Position numbers and translations under genes: made by a program
Notes under the pieces: generated by a model
What the model was told of the DNA's origin: nothing
What the model saw: only the letters and a program-made list of their open reading frames with translations
The model's database searches: none
Origin: DATFES01 sp035457725
GTDB taxonomy: Bacteria > Pseudomonadota > Alphaproteobacteria > CACIAM-22H2
NCBI GenBank assembly: GCA_035457725.1
Contig: DATIBC010000057.1
Span: forward strand, 1-64,000
Direction of reading: 5' to 3'
Length of the DNA stretch: 64,000 nucleotides
Shown: one piece after another, positions 1-7,825 of the stretch
Layout of the letters: each line of letters begins with the position of its first letter
How positions within the stretch are numbered: position 1 is the first letter of the stretch

Positions 1-200
1 GCCAGACCAAATAGCTTGTCGAAATTCCGTCGTGCAGCCTGCAGGGGCGCCTCGTTCGATCCCTTAATGACCAAGTGAGCTCTTATCGCCTCGCCGCTAA
101 CTCGGCAGAGCACGACACTTTGATCGAGCCTCGCGGCGAACCGTACCTCTTGGTTGTCCATGTTCCAGCGCATTCGATGCGGGGTCTCGAATTCGATCAT
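1..200 (-). CDS. DUF1488-like protein, partial (C-terminus off the left edge)
   Basis: On the minus strand an ATG at 200-198 opens a frame that stays open to base 1, giving 66 codons without a stop. It is preceded by a good AGGAGG ribosome binding site about 8 bases upstream. The visible protein starts MIEFETPHRMRWNM and continues through VRFAARLDQSVVLCRVSGEA, ending with LQAARRNFDKLF. This short beta-rich pattern resembles the small DUF1488 proteins common in alphaproteobacteria, whose function is not established. Family assignment is by eye. The reading frame, start and Shine-Dalgarno are seen directly. It lies downstream of another small minus-strand ORF (237-368). Confidence 0.55.
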   Translation of the reverse strand, partial: MIEFETPHRMRWNMDNQEVRFAARLDQSVVLCRVSGEAIRAHLVIKGSNEAPLQAARRNFDKLFGL

Positions 201-201
201 C

Positions 202-247
202 GTCGTGTCCTCCTCAAGCGTATGGTCGTGTCCTCCTCAAGCGTATG
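202..247. repeat. Perfect 23-bp tandem duplication carrying a ribosome binding site
   Basis: Bases 202-224 and 225-247 are identical. Each copy contains TCCTCC, which on the minus strand is the AGGAGG Shine-Dalgarno used by the gene starting at 200. The duplication therefore places a second copy of the ribosome binding site 23 bases further upstream, overlapping the end of the 43-residue ORF at 237-368. Confidence 0.9.
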
Positions 248-368
248 CACTCGAATCACCACGCTCGCCGACGCGGCGTGCATCACGTATAAATTCGTGT
301 GTCGTGTTCACCGCGGCCAACTGCGACAAGAGTCCGTCGTAGAATGCATCTCGGCGAGTCGATCTCAT
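237..368 (-). CDS. Possible 43-residue small protein
   Basis: A minus-strand frame from ATG 368-366 to TGA 239-237 encodes 43 residues, beginning MRSTRRDAFYDGLLSQL and containing the stretch VNTTHEFIRDARRVGERGDS. Composition looks like a real small helical protein. It sits between two other small minus-strand genes (390-590 upstream, 1-200 downstream). No strong Shine-Dalgarno is visible, and an overlapping 40-codon ORF in another frame cannot be ruled out. No family recognised. Confidence 0.35.
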   Translation of the reverse strand: MRSTRRDAFYDGLLSQLAAVNTTHEFIRDARRVGERGDSSAYA

Positions 369-389
369 CCTTGTCAAGTTCGCGTCCGA

Positions 390-590
390 TCAGCCGTCGT
401 TCCATTTGGAAAGTTCGCCCTCGACGACGACTCGCTCGTGCCCATCCGTCACCGATCGTATCCGGTACTGGTTACCGCTATGTTCCATGGGCAAGAGCCG
501 AACGACTTGAAACACGCCAAGCGATTTTGTTTCATACATCCGCTTTGTTACGAGCGTTACGGATTCGCCCGTCTTGTATTTGTGATGCAT
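390..590 (-). CDS. Small conserved hypothetical protein (66 aa)
   Basis: The 66-residue product begins MHHKYKTGESVTLVTKRMYE and contains VVRLLPMEHSGNQYRIRS followed by HERVVVEGEL. I recognise this pattern as a small conserved alphaproteobacterial hypothetical protein with no assigned function. It is probably a compact beta-barrel-like domain. It heads a group of tiny minus-strand genes ending at the left edge of the window. No membrane segment or cysteine motif is visible. Confidence 0.7.
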   Translation of the reverse strand: MHHKYKTGESVTLVTKRMYETKSLGVFQVVRLLPMEHSGNQYRIRSVTDGHERVVVEGELSKWNDG

Positions 591-778
591 TGCTTACCTC
601 GTGCGCTGCGCAGTCGAGTAAACTTTCGGTTGTCCGACCTGCCTTCATTGAGGCCTCGTGGCCAGGAGCGTCGTCACATGCGGCAACCCGGCGACCGCGT
701 CGCTGCGCTGATCCGATGACGCTCGGTTCGGTCGCATGGCCGGCGGCTCATATCAACGCATCGTCCCCACCAAGCCCG

Positions 779-1108
779 TTATGCGCCAAGTTTCCTGGCG
801 CATTCATATGCGATGTTCGAATCGGCCAATGTCTCGCCGGGGACCGTCGCCCATTTCTTGGCGAGTTCGCTGCGAGCATTCCAGTCGAGCGCCGCAGGGT
901 CCTTGATGTCCGCGCGCGCGCGCTGTTCGCAAAACAACGCGCCTTGCGCGACAAGACCGTCCCGCAGTTGCGTCTGAGCGGCGCCCGCAGTGACCTGCCA
1001 CCCGGCGAAGTGCGATATTAGCGGGCCGGCGACGAGACCGATCGCCAAAGCGACGACTTTAGGCCTTGCCGCCTCCCACTTATCGATTGCCGCTTTCTGG
1101 AACGGCAT
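779..1108 (-). CDS. Conserved hypothetical protein with one N-terminal membrane segment
   Basis: This 109-residue protein has a hydrophobic helix at about residues 17-35 (VVALAIGLVAGPLISHFAGW), preceded by basic residues. A soluble part follows with two cysteines (FCEQRARAD and YECARKLGA). This architecture matches a conserved alphaproteobacterial hypothetical family that starts with KWEAARPKVVAL-like sequence. It is likely anchored in the inner membrane with the C-terminus outside, but function is unknown. The region upstream (1109-1260) is markedly AT-rich and may hold its promoter. Confidence 0.7.
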   Translation of the reverse strand: MPFQKAAIDKWEAARPKVVALAIGLVAGPLISHFAGWQVTAGAAQTQLRDGLVAQGALFCEQRARADIKDPAALDWNARSELAKKWATVPGETLADSNIAYECARKLGA

Positions 1109-1817
1109 GACGCTCTCCCAAATCGTGATTAATGAGACGATGCAAATTCTGCGGGAAGTCGCATTATAATATTCTTATTTATTTCATCTGTCTTTATTTG
1201 TTTTTTCTGAAAACATGCAAAATACATTTCTTACTTTCAAAGACATACGATCGTATTTAGTTCGGTTACCCGAACGACGATGACTCGCAACTTCTACGCC
1301 GATCAATCGCGCGCCGAGCGAACTCGACAATCAAGCCGATGGCCGGATTAAGCGGCGCCGTGATGGGCGATGCGAGGTCGGTGTTTCAATGCTCGGCTAC
1401 CCGGCCGTGGTTCCAAGCACAGACGTTCCCAAGTTATTTATGCAATCCTGCTTATGTCCGCTGATCAGCGGCATCGTCCGCAACGTATTTGCAGCCCCGG
1501 ACGGACTCTTGGCGGTGCTCGCACTTGCGAAAACCTCCCGTGTTAAATCTGCAGTCGTGGGTGATCCGTCGCCTGCGTCGCGTCCTCGATGCGACCGATC
1601 TTCCGGCTTATCGAATTCGACGTTCACGACCCCAAGCCGACGCACTCCGAGCGACGAAAGTGTCTCGTTCTTGTCACGATGGCCGCCGTGAAATCTACAG
1701 AATCGTTCGTCGGCAAAATATCGCAAGTGCGAACGCCCAATGATCGCGGCGCCAGTGAAGATCCCTCGCCACCACAAAGAGCTCGAGCTGCATTCCCGCA
1801 TTCGGCCGACGATCGAG
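1109..1817. other. About 700 bp without a supported gene; AT-rich stretch at 1140-1260
   Basis: Bases 1140-1260 are clearly AT-rich against the GC-rich surroundings and lie upstream of the 779-1108 gene, so they probably contain its promoter. Bases 1397-1817 are open on the minus strand as an extension of a frame that overlaps the cold-shock gene out of frame. The translation has no recognisable family and looks like a shadow. I see no RNA gene here. Confidence 0.5.
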
Positions 1818-2327
1818 TTACACCAATCGAAGGCGTTGCGCTTCGCGGCCACGGGGTGTAGCAACCACCACCCCAAGGATGCGCTGGTCCTTGTTGAGCA
1901 GGGCGACACCGGACCGCTCGAGAACTTTCGAGCTGACAAAAATATCCTTTGTTCCATCCTCGGGTGAAAGAAATCCATATCCGCGTACCGGACAGTACCA
2001 GCGAACGATGCAGGCAACTTCTTCAGCCCCGGAGATCTCCATGTGCATATTATTTTCCGCGCTCCGTGGCGGGGCCGGTGGTCCGCCGCCCGTTTCCACA
2101 ACGCGCATCACTTGGGGACCCTTCTTGCCGGCGCCAATCTCACATTTGATCGTCGCTCCCGCCTGAGGCGCCGGAAGGCCGGCCGCCTCCATTGCACCCA
2201 TGTGCAGAAATGCCTCCGGCGATCCGTCGGTCGGAGCGACAAAGCCGAACCCTTTGGCGGTGCTGAACCATTTGACCGTTGCCTCGATGATCGGCCCGCC
2301 CCCATAGAGACGTTGAATTCCTCGCAT
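1818..2327 (-). CDS. Protein with two tandem cold-shock domains
   Basis: The 169-residue protein has a first cold-shock domain at about residues 14-66, with the RNA-binding motifs KGFGFV and AFLHM. A proline-rich linker follows (PPAPPRS, about residues 83-89). A second, more divergent domain lies at about 105-160, with GYGFLS and DIFVS. Cold-shock domains bind single-stranded RNA or DNA. Two-domain versions are known in alphaproteobacteria and are usually called CspA-family proteins. AAGGACG upstream of the ATG serves as ribosome binding site. A separate single-domain cold-shock gene lies at 3083-3292. Confidence 0.88.
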   Translation of the reverse strand: MRGIQRLYGGGPIIEATVKWFSTAKGFGFVAPTDGSPEAFLHMGAMEAAGLPAPQAGATIKCEIGAGKKGPQVMRVVETGGGPPAPPRSAENNMHMEISGAEEVACIVRWYCPVRGYGFLSPEDGTKDIFVSSKVLERSGVALLNKDQRILGVVVATPRGREAQRLRLV

Positions 2328-2560
2328 TGAAACGTCCTTTCCTTGCGTCGATTAGACGGACAGCGCGTGTGAACCCAATGCCGCGTACGCATCGCAGGCC
2401 AGGGCGGCAAGCCATCAAGTGGACTACATCGCGTGACGCAGCTGCATGCCACGCTTATCCGTAGTACCGAACATGCGAGGCTCCTCGCGTACGCCTCAAT
2501 TGAAACGCATGCCGGCTACGCCAATCCATAGCGGTGCGCCATACATCCAGGAGTCGTCAC

Positions 2561-2869
2561 TCAACCATCGCCAACAGGTTCGTCGGCGAGCGCGACATTG
2601 AAATTGTTGTCATGTCCTGCCGCTTTATCGAGCTCCCGTACCTCCGAGACCCGCGAAGCGGGCGGTGGCTCCAACGACGCGATCGGGGCCGAAGTGGATG
2701 CTGACCGAATGAAATTCGTGCGTGACGCTCTTCCCCCGGACTTGAGCAGTACGATCGGCTGGTGCCTTATCCCGCATTTGGGGCACGTGATTGGATTGCG
2801 CAGCATGTCATAAAACGCCGCGCCGCACGCGGTACATGCACGCTTACGCCCCCATCGCGGATTAGCCAT
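2561..2869 (-). CDS. TIGR02300-family zinc-ribbon-like protein
   Basis: The product starts MANPRWGRKRACTACGAAFY and carries two CxxC pairs (Cys12/Cys15 and Cys29/Cys32 from this start), with the FYDMLRNPITCPKCG block of the TIGR02300 family. These are small alphaproteobacterial proteins of unknown function, presumably zinc-binding. An in-frame ATG five codons upstream (2884) gives a longer form, but the family normally begins at the MA(K/N)P residues, so I chose 2869. The C-terminal half is low-complexity and poorly conserved. Confidence 0.8.
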   Translation of the reverse strand: MANPRWGRKRACTACGAAFYDMLRNPITCPKCGIRHQPIVLLKSGGRASRTNFIRSASTSAPIASLEPPPASRVSEVRELDKAAGHDNNFNVALADEPVGDG

Positions 2870-2905
2870 GATGTTGCCCGCCAATGCCGGAGCGAAAGGG
2901 CGGCA

Positions 2906-3067
2906 TTAGGATTCCAATGGCTCGCGCGGCGTCGCGGCTGGCTTCTCGGACGGAGTCGAAGGATCGCCGCGGCTTTCGGACTTTTTTCGCTCGCGCTGCG
3001 CACTGCGCTCCGCTTTCAAGCGCTCTCGCTCGGCGCGCTCGAAGCGATAGTTTGGCTTACGCGCCAT
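2906..3067 (-). CDS. 53-residue basic hypothetical protein
   Basis: A minus-strand ATG at 3067-3065 runs to TAA at 2908-2906 and encodes 53 residues. The start is MARKPNYRFERAERERLKAE, the middle is rich in Arg, Lys and Glu, and the tail is Ser/Pro-rich. I recognise similar MARKPNY-type small proteins from alphaproteobacteria; no function is known. The highly charged N-terminal half would form a helix. It lies 15 bases beyond the stop of the CspA-like gene and could be co-transcribed with it. Confidence 0.7.
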   Translation of the reverse strand: MARKPNYRFERAERERLKAERSAQRERKKSESRGDPSTPSEKPAATPREPLES

Positions 3068-3082
3068 TACAGCTCCAGTTGC

Positions 3083-3292
3083 TCAGACGTTTCCGGACAG
3101 ATTCTCGGCCGAGAACTTCCCGTTCTTGGCCTCGATGCGCTCGTAGCGCACGCGCTGCCCTTCCTTGAGCGTCTGCATTCCGGCCACCTCGACCGCGGAC
3201 ATGTGTACGAACACGTCGCCGCCGCCGTCCTCAGGCGCAATGAAGCCGAACCCTTTGATCGGGTTGAACCACTTAACGATACCAATAGACAT
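3083..3292 (-). CDS. CspA-type cold-shock protein
   Basis: Starting at MSIGIVKWFNPIKGFGFIAP, the protein is 69 residues, the standard CspA length. It has RNP1-like KGFGFI at about residues 13-18 and RNP2-like DVFVHM at about 28-33. It probably acts as an RNA chaperone. The frame extends 29 codons further upstream, but GGAAGG lies just before this ATG, so the shorter start is preferred. The non-coding stretch upstream could give the long leader typical of cold-shock mRNAs, but no specific leader structure was established. Confidence 0.9.
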   Translation of the reverse strand: MSIGIVKWFNPIKGFGFIAPEDGGGDVFVHMSAVEVAGMQTLKEGQRVRYERIEAKNGKFSAENLSGNV

Positions 3293-3439
3293 AATGGAGT
3301 CCTTCCAAAGTTGATTTCCGGCCGCACACATGTGCGTACGGAGACAGCAGAACTTGGAAGGGTAACGGAGTCGGATCAAAAGGAACCGAAAACCGGAGCC
3401 GACTCAAATGGAGCTGACGAATGGAATGTAACCACTCCG

Positions 3440-4003
3440 TCATTGAATTACAATCCGCGCGTTCGGGCGGCCAGTCAGCCATCCGTGAAAGCTCACCGGC
3501 GCGCGCCACCCTTCGGCGCCGTAGCGGGCGAGATCGATCTCGCCGCGCTTCTCCGCGATCGAACACCCAGCGCCGTGAACTAGTCGTGTGTCGAGCGCCA
3601 CGAAGTCGACCACCGTCGAACCGACGACGACGTTCGTCGGCGCCGATCTTGTGATGGCGCCCGATGCGGTCCCCGTGAGCGCCGAGGTGAAGCCTTGCAT
3701 CGAAGTGAACGGCCAGAGGCGGGTGGCGATCCTGGATCGACTCTGCCAGCGCCTCCGAAAAGGGATGAACGCTGCTGGCATTGACAATGGCGATGGCGAT
3801 GGCAGCGACACCCGCAACAAAGCATTCAAACCGCGTGCTTGTTGGATAAGAAACAAGACCGCGCCGTAAATCGTCTGGCGAACGCCGTTCGCCGCCCATG
3901 TGCCCAACGTGTGCCCGCCAGCCTCAGGAGCGTGCGGGAGCGGTCGGAAAACGTAAGCAAATCTGGGAATGCCCGAAACGCCAAAACGCCCCGGAATGGA
4001 CAC
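3440..4003 (-). CDS. Hypothetical ORF, possibly a decayed gene
   Basis: A 187-residue minus-strand frame spans most of the gap between the CspA-like gene and the tRNA. Its C-terminal part (NVVVGSTVVDFVALDTRLVH, then GEIDLARYGAEGW) reads like real protein, as does VRQTIYGAVLFLIQQARG near its N-terminus. The middle is Ser/Arg-rich and looks out of frame. In the neighbouring minus frame (about 3700-3840) there is a membrane-helix-like stretch, FVAGVAAIAIAIVNASS. One explanation is a small membrane protein broken by two frameshifts; another is chance. No family recognised. Confidence 0.3.
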   Translation of the reverse strand: MSIPGRFGVSGIPRFAYVFRPLPHAPEAGGHTLGTWAANGVRQTIYGAVLFLIQQARGLNALLRVSLPSPSPLSMPAAFIPFRRRWQSRSRIATRLWPFTSMQGFTSALTGTASGAITRSAPTNVVVGSTVVDFVALDTRLVHGAGCSIAEKRGEIDLARYGAEGWRAPVSFHGWLTGRPNARIVIQ

Positions 4004-4044
4004 CGAACCTGTCCATTATCGCTGCAATTTCAGATGGTTCATTC

Positions 4045-4119
4045 TGGTAGCGGCGGAGGGATTTGAACCCCCGACCAAGGGATTATGATTCCCCTGCTCT
4101 ACCACTGAGCTACGCCGCC
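4045..4119 (-). tRNA. tRNA-Met (anticodon CAU)
   Basis: The minus strand folds as a complete 75-nt tRNA including the encoded CCA. The acceptor stem is GGCGGCG/CGCCGCT, the D arm is GCTC...GAGC, the anticodon stem is GGGGA/TCCCT with loop ATCATAA (anticodon CAT), and the T arm is GGGGG-TTCAAAT-CCCTC. The discriminator is A. The acceptor sequence is not like the usual tRNA-Ile2, and initiator features (three G:C pairs at the anticodon stem base) are absent, so elongator tRNA-Met is most likely. Confidence 0.9.
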
Positions 4120-4256
4120 GGACCAGATTGCGTGACCGGGCATGCCTGCAAGGGCGGCATTGCCAGGCGCGAAAAAGGCCCTCGGCTATACGCTTTGCCG
4201 CGCGCCGATGTCAAGCCGGGCCAGACACTCTGAGGAGCGCAAATCGCCACGATAAA

Positions 4257-5417
4257 TCAGATATTTATGGACTCCGAACCGGTCGTGACGATCCACCCGC
4301 CACCGAGCAGGCGCGAGCCCCGGTAGAAGACACAGGCCTGTCCGGTGGCGATGCCGAACTCCGGCCGCTCGAGCGCTACCTCGGCGGCGCCGGCCTGCGT
4401 GCGCCAAAGGCTCGCGGCGACGGATGGTGCGGTCGAGCGCAACTTGACCTCCACTTCGACGGCCTCGGCCGGCGGTTCCTCGCCGCCCGCGAGCCAGTTG
4501 ACGTCGCGCAGACGCACGCGGGTCACGGCAAGCGCGGCGCGCGGACCGACGATCACGCGCCGGTTCGCCGGATCGAGTCGGACGACATAAAGCGGTTCGT
4601 CATCCATCGTCGCGGCGGCACCCAATGCGAGACCGCGTCGTTGTCCGATGGTGTAATGAATGACGCCCGGATGCTCGCCCAGCACCGCGCCGTCGAGGCC
4701 GACGATTTCGCCCGGCTCGGCGGCGCCGGGGCGGAGCTTGGCGACAATGTCGGCGTAGCGGCCATTCGGCACGAAGCAAATGTCCTGGCTGTCGGGCTTC
4801 GCCGCCACCGGTAGGTCAAAGCGACGCGCCGCGGCGCGGGCGCGTTCTTTTGCCAGCGCGCCGAGCGGAAAGCGCAGAAAATCGAGCTGCGCTTGGGTCG
4901 TTGCGAAAAGAAAATAGCTCTGGTCGCGATTGGCTTCGTCGGCCCGGTGAAGCTCCGCGCCTTCGGCGCCATCGACGCGACGCGCATAGTGGCCCGTCGC
5001 CATGCATGCGGCGCCGAGGTCGCGCGCCAAGCGCACGAGATCACGGAACTTGACCGTGCGGTTGCAATCGACGCAGGGAATTGGCGTCTCGCCGCGGACA
5101 TAAGCGTCGGCGAAGGCGTCGATCACCTCGCGCTCGAATCGTCGCTCGTAATCGAGCACGTAATGGGCGATGCCGAGGCGGTCGGCCACGCGGCGCGCGT
5201 CGTGGATATCCTGGCCGGCGCAACATGCGCCCTTGCGTCCGACCGCCGCGCCATGGTTGTAAAGCTGCAGCGTGACGCCGATGACCTCGTAGCCCTGCTC
5301 GACCAGCAGTGCCGCGGTTGCCGAGGAGTCGACACCGCCCGACATGGCGACGACGACGCGCGCTCCGGCGGAAACGCCATCGAGGGGCGAGGCGGACGGG
5401 GCAAGGGCGACGGTCAT
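4257..5417 (-). CDS. mnmA: tRNA-specific 2-thiouridylase MnmA
   Basis: MnmA uses ATP and a relayed persulfide sulfur to form 2-thiouridine at position 34 of tRNA-Lys, -Glu and -Gln. The 386-residue protein has the PP-loop SGGVDSS at residues 26-32. The nucleophilic cysteine is in PCVDCN (Cys118) and the second catalytic cysteine in SQDICFVP (Cys214), followed by the C-terminal beta-barrel. It ends the minus-strand cluster that also encodes the IscS sulfur donor, 30 bp after the hydrolase gene, so a functional link to sulfur supply is natural. Length is normal for the family. Confidence 0.97.
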   Translation of the reverse strand: MTVALAPSASPLDGVSAGARVVVAMSGGVDSSATAALLVEQGYEVIGVTLQLYNHGAAVGRKGACCAGQDIHDARRVADRLGIAHYVLDYERRFEREVIDAFADAYVRGETPIPCVDCNRTVKFRDLVRLARDLGAACMATGHYARRVDGAEGAELHRADEANRDQSYFLFATTQAQLDFLRFPLGALAKERARAAARRFDLPVAAKPDSQDICFVPNGRYADIVAKLRPGAAEPGEIVGLDGAVLGEHPGVIHYTIGQRRGLALGAAATMDDEPLYVVRLDPANRRVIVGPRAALAVTRVRLRDVNWLAGGEEPPAEAVEVEVKLRSTAPSVAASLWRTQAGAAEVALERPEFGIATGQACVFYRGSRLLGGGWIVTTGSESINI

Positions 5418-5447
5418 GGTCGCAATATACGGTCTCCCAGCCGAGGT

Positions 5448-6821
5448 TCAACCGCGCCCGGCCAGGATCGCGGCGGCACGGCGTAACGGCGCCGCGTCGG
5501 GCAGCAATCCGAGCGATACGCTGAAATGGCCCTGCCGGCGATGAAAGCGATTGGCCTTGGGCACGCGCCAGCGCTCGGCGAGCGCCGTGCCCCCGTCATA
5601 AGGCGTCACGTCGTCTTCGGTGCCGAGCAGCATGACGATGCGCTCCGGCGGCACGCACGGCGGACCGAGCGGATCGCTGAACGGCCGCCATGGCTCGAGC
5701 CGCGCGTCGGTCCAACCGGCCGCACGCAACGCCCGGTCGAGACCAAGCGCGCGGGTCAAGGTTCCCTCGAGCGCTACCCGATCGAGGCGGTCGCTGGTGG
5801 CCACTAGAAACAGCGCGTCGGGGCGCATCGCAGCCGGCGCCGCAGCGAGATGCGCCGCCGCGAGCTGCGCGGTGAGCGCACCGAGGCTGACACCGCTGAC
5901 GCCGACGAGCCCGCCGCTCGTCCGCTTGCACCAAGCGATCAGCACGGCGAGTTCCTGGACTAGACCGCACAGCAGGGTGAACGCCGAAAGCGGCGCGCGC
6001 CGAAAGAACGGTTCGCCGCTCCACGTGCCGAACAGCCTCCGGCGGCCGTGCCATGGCGCGATCGGCCGCACGACGCGCACGCCTTGTCCCACTAGCGGCA
6101 TGATCTCATCCATCGCCAGGTCGATGCTGTCCGACTCGACTGCGACTCCATGGCAATGGATGAGGGTCGGCGGGTCGGCGGTCTTGGGCGGCGCATAGAC
6201 CCTGGCATAGGCGACATCGCCGACATCGGCGCTGGGCGCGACGAACCGCAGCATCGATCGCACGCCCCATTTGTCGGTGAACTGCGCTGATTCATCGATC
6301 TTCGGCGACTCCGCCGGCGGCAGGAACGCGTGCGATGGGTGATCGCGAAATTTGCCGAACCGCGCCACCAGTTCATCCTCCGCAGGGATCGCGAAATCGA
6401 CCGCCGCAATGTCGGCGCGTCGCGCCGGATAGATGAACCGCAGCCGTGTCGCAACGAAGTTCTGGCCGGTGCGCCGTCGGGCGGTTTCGGCGCCAGCCAA
6501 CACCGATTGGTCGGCCGTGACGCCGCCGAAGAACAGATCGTCGCAGCGGCGTTCGGCGTCGATCGCGCGCGCCCGGATGCGCTGCGTTTCGGCCATTGCG
6601 CCAAGCAACAGATCGGGCGCGATGCGCGCCCGCGACAACCCCGGATTGGCCGCCAGCAATCGCTCGAGCCGATATTCCGCCGCTTCCGCCGACGCCCACA
6701 GCCGCGAAGCGGGAAACACCCAGCGTGTCAACGCCGCTAGCGCAACCCGGTCGAACCACGGCCGGAACAGGAGATGTCCTGCCGGCGTGCGCGCGAGATC
6801 GAGTATCGAGGGGATTTCCAT
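5448..6821 (-). CDS. Alpha/beta hydrolase family protein
   Basis: The 457-residue protein carries an alpha/beta-hydrolase fold in its C-terminal half. An oxyanion-type HCHG lies at residues 222-225 and the nucleophile elbow GVSLG at 310-314 (Ser312). A candidate acid is in GTEDDVTPY and a candidate catalytic His in RQGHFSVSLG near the C-terminus. The N-terminal 200 residues are not recognised. Substrate is unknown. It lies between tenA and mnmA with short gaps (45 and 30 bp), so it is probably co-transcribed with the isc genes, but nothing in the sequence ties it to sulfur chemistry. Confidence 0.75.
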   Translation of the reverse strand: MEIPSILDLARTPAGHLLFRPWFDRVALAALTRWVFPASRLWASAEAAEYRLERLLAANPGLSRARIAPDLLLGAMAETQRIRARAIDAERRCDDLFFGGVTADQSVLAGAETARRRTGQNFVATRLRFIYPARRADIAAVDFAIPAEDELVARFGKFRDHPSHAFLPPAESPKIDESAQFTDKWGVRSMLRFVAPSADVGDVAYARVYAPPKTADPPTLIHCHGVAVESDSIDLAMDEIMPLVGQGVRVVRPIAPWHGRRRLFGTWSGEPFFRRAPLSAFTLLCGLVQELAVLIAWCKRTSGGLVGVSGVSLGALTAQLAAAHLAAAPAAMRPDALFLVATSDRLDRVALEGTLTRALGLDRALRAAGWTDARLEPWRPFSDPLGPPCVPPERIVMLLGTEDDVTPYDGGTALAERWRVPKANRFHRRQGHFSVSLGLLPDAAPLRRAAAILAGRG

Positions 6822-6866
6822 CGCGGATCATATATGGCATGCCGATGGCGGAAATGCGGCGCGGCG

Positions 6867-7577
6867 TCAGCCGGCGTCCAACCCCATCTGCCAGAACGCG
6901 GCTTCGAGTAGCGTCGCCTGACGAAACGTCTTAAGCAGCGAATCAAAGCGGCCGCCGCCGGCGCGGGCGTGCCACAACCGGTCGAGTTCTTCTGCCGCCG
7001 CTCGCGCCACTGTTCGGTATTCGTCGCCGGCGTACATTTCGATCCAGTCGCGGTACGGGTTGCCGGCACTCTTCGTCGCTGGGTCCGATTTTAGCGTCTG
7101 CGCGATTTCCGCGTAACCGATGATGCAGGGCGCTAGCGCCGTCTCGAGGTCGAGCAGATCGCCGGCGAGACCACGATCGAGGACGAATCGCGTATAGGCC
7201 GTCGTCGCATCGGCTTCCGGTAATGCCTCCATGTCCGCCTCGCGCATCCCCCACCCGGCGCAAAATGCGACATGCAGACCCATCTCGACGTCGAGGATCG
7301 CTCTGAGGGCCGCGTTGGCGTGCCGCATCTCGGCGAGATTTTCGCTCTTGTAGACGGCGAGCCCCCAGGCGCGGGCAAAATGAATCAGAAAGCGATAATC
7401 CTGCCCAAGGTAATGTTTGAACGACGGCTCGGCGAGCGTGCCCCTCCCGAGCCGGCGGACAAACTCATGATCGATAAAACGCCTCCATTCGACCGCGGTG
7501 GCGGCGCGTAGACGAGCAAAAAGGCCGTCACGCGGCCACGGCGGCGCGCCGGTTTGCGCTCTCGATTGCTGCGCCAT
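6867..7577 (-). CDS. tenA: TenA/thiaminase-II family aminopyrimidine aminohydrolase
   Basis: TenA proteins hydrolyse amino-HMP derivatives to salvage thiamine pyrimidine; some members act only as scaffolds. This 236-residue protein has the all-helical TenA pattern. Candidate active-site residues are Asp60 in GQDYRFL, Cys151 in LAPCIIGYAEI and Glu225 near the C-terminus, matching the cysteine-type TenA class. It starts 9 bp after the iscX stop, so it is almost certainly in the isc transcript. Thiamine thiazole synthesis also takes sulfur from the IscS/IscU system, which could explain the placement (inference). Confidence 0.88.
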   Translation of the reverse strand: MAQQSRAQTGAPPWPRDGLFARLRAATAVEWRRFIDHEFVRRLGRGTLAEPSFKHYLGQDYRFLIHFARAWGLAVYKSENLAEMRHANAALRAILDVEMGLHVAFCAGWGMREADMEALPEADATTAYTRFVLDRGLAGDLLDLETALAPCIIGYAEIAQTLKSDPATKSAGNPYRDWIEMYAGDEYRTVARAAAEELDRLWHARAGGGRFDSLLKTFRQATLLEAAFWQMGLDAG

Positions 7578-7586
7578 GCGGTCGAT

Positions 7587-7799
7587 TCAGTCTCGCTCGT
7601 CGAGCCAGGCCATTTGTATGGCTTCGAGGATCTTTTCGTTGGAGCGGTTCGGATCGTCGTCGAAATCGGGGAGTTCCTGGACCCATTTCCAGAGATCGGT
7701 GAAACGCAGGTTGACGACGTCGGCGTCGGGCCTCGCCTCTTCCAGCGCGATGGCGATCTCGCCGACGTCGGTCCAGCGCAGCTTGCGTCCCGGCATCAA
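7587..7799 (-). CDS. iscX: Fe-S assembly protein IscX
   Basis: IscX (YfhJ) is a small acidic protein that binds IscS and iron and modulates cluster assembly. The 70 residues match the family: RKLRWTDVGEIAIALEE at the start, VNLRFTDLWKWVQELPDFDD in the middle, and SNEKILEAIQMAWLDE at the end. The acidic DFDDDP patch is the putative iron site. Two adjacent ATGs exist (7799 and 7796); either start is possible. It follows fdx by 26 bp, the usual position at the end of an isc operon. Confidence 0.95.
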   Translation of the reverse strand: MMPGRKLRWTDVGEIAIALEEARPDADVVNLRFTDLWKWVQELPDFDDDPNRSNEKILEAIQMAWLDERD

Positions 7800-7825
7800 C
7801 TTCTCCCCTGACTCCTTTTGCCCGA

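Noticed and set aside
75..1021. Long plus-strand frames at the left edge
   Set aside because: They are antisense to four coherent small minus-strand genes with proper starts, and the translations look random (Arg/Ser/Pro-rich).
1397..2101. A 234-codon minus-strand ORF overlapping the double cold-shock gene
   Set aside because: It overlaps the well-supported cold-shock frame out of register and its unique part has no recognisable pattern; treated as a shadow frame.
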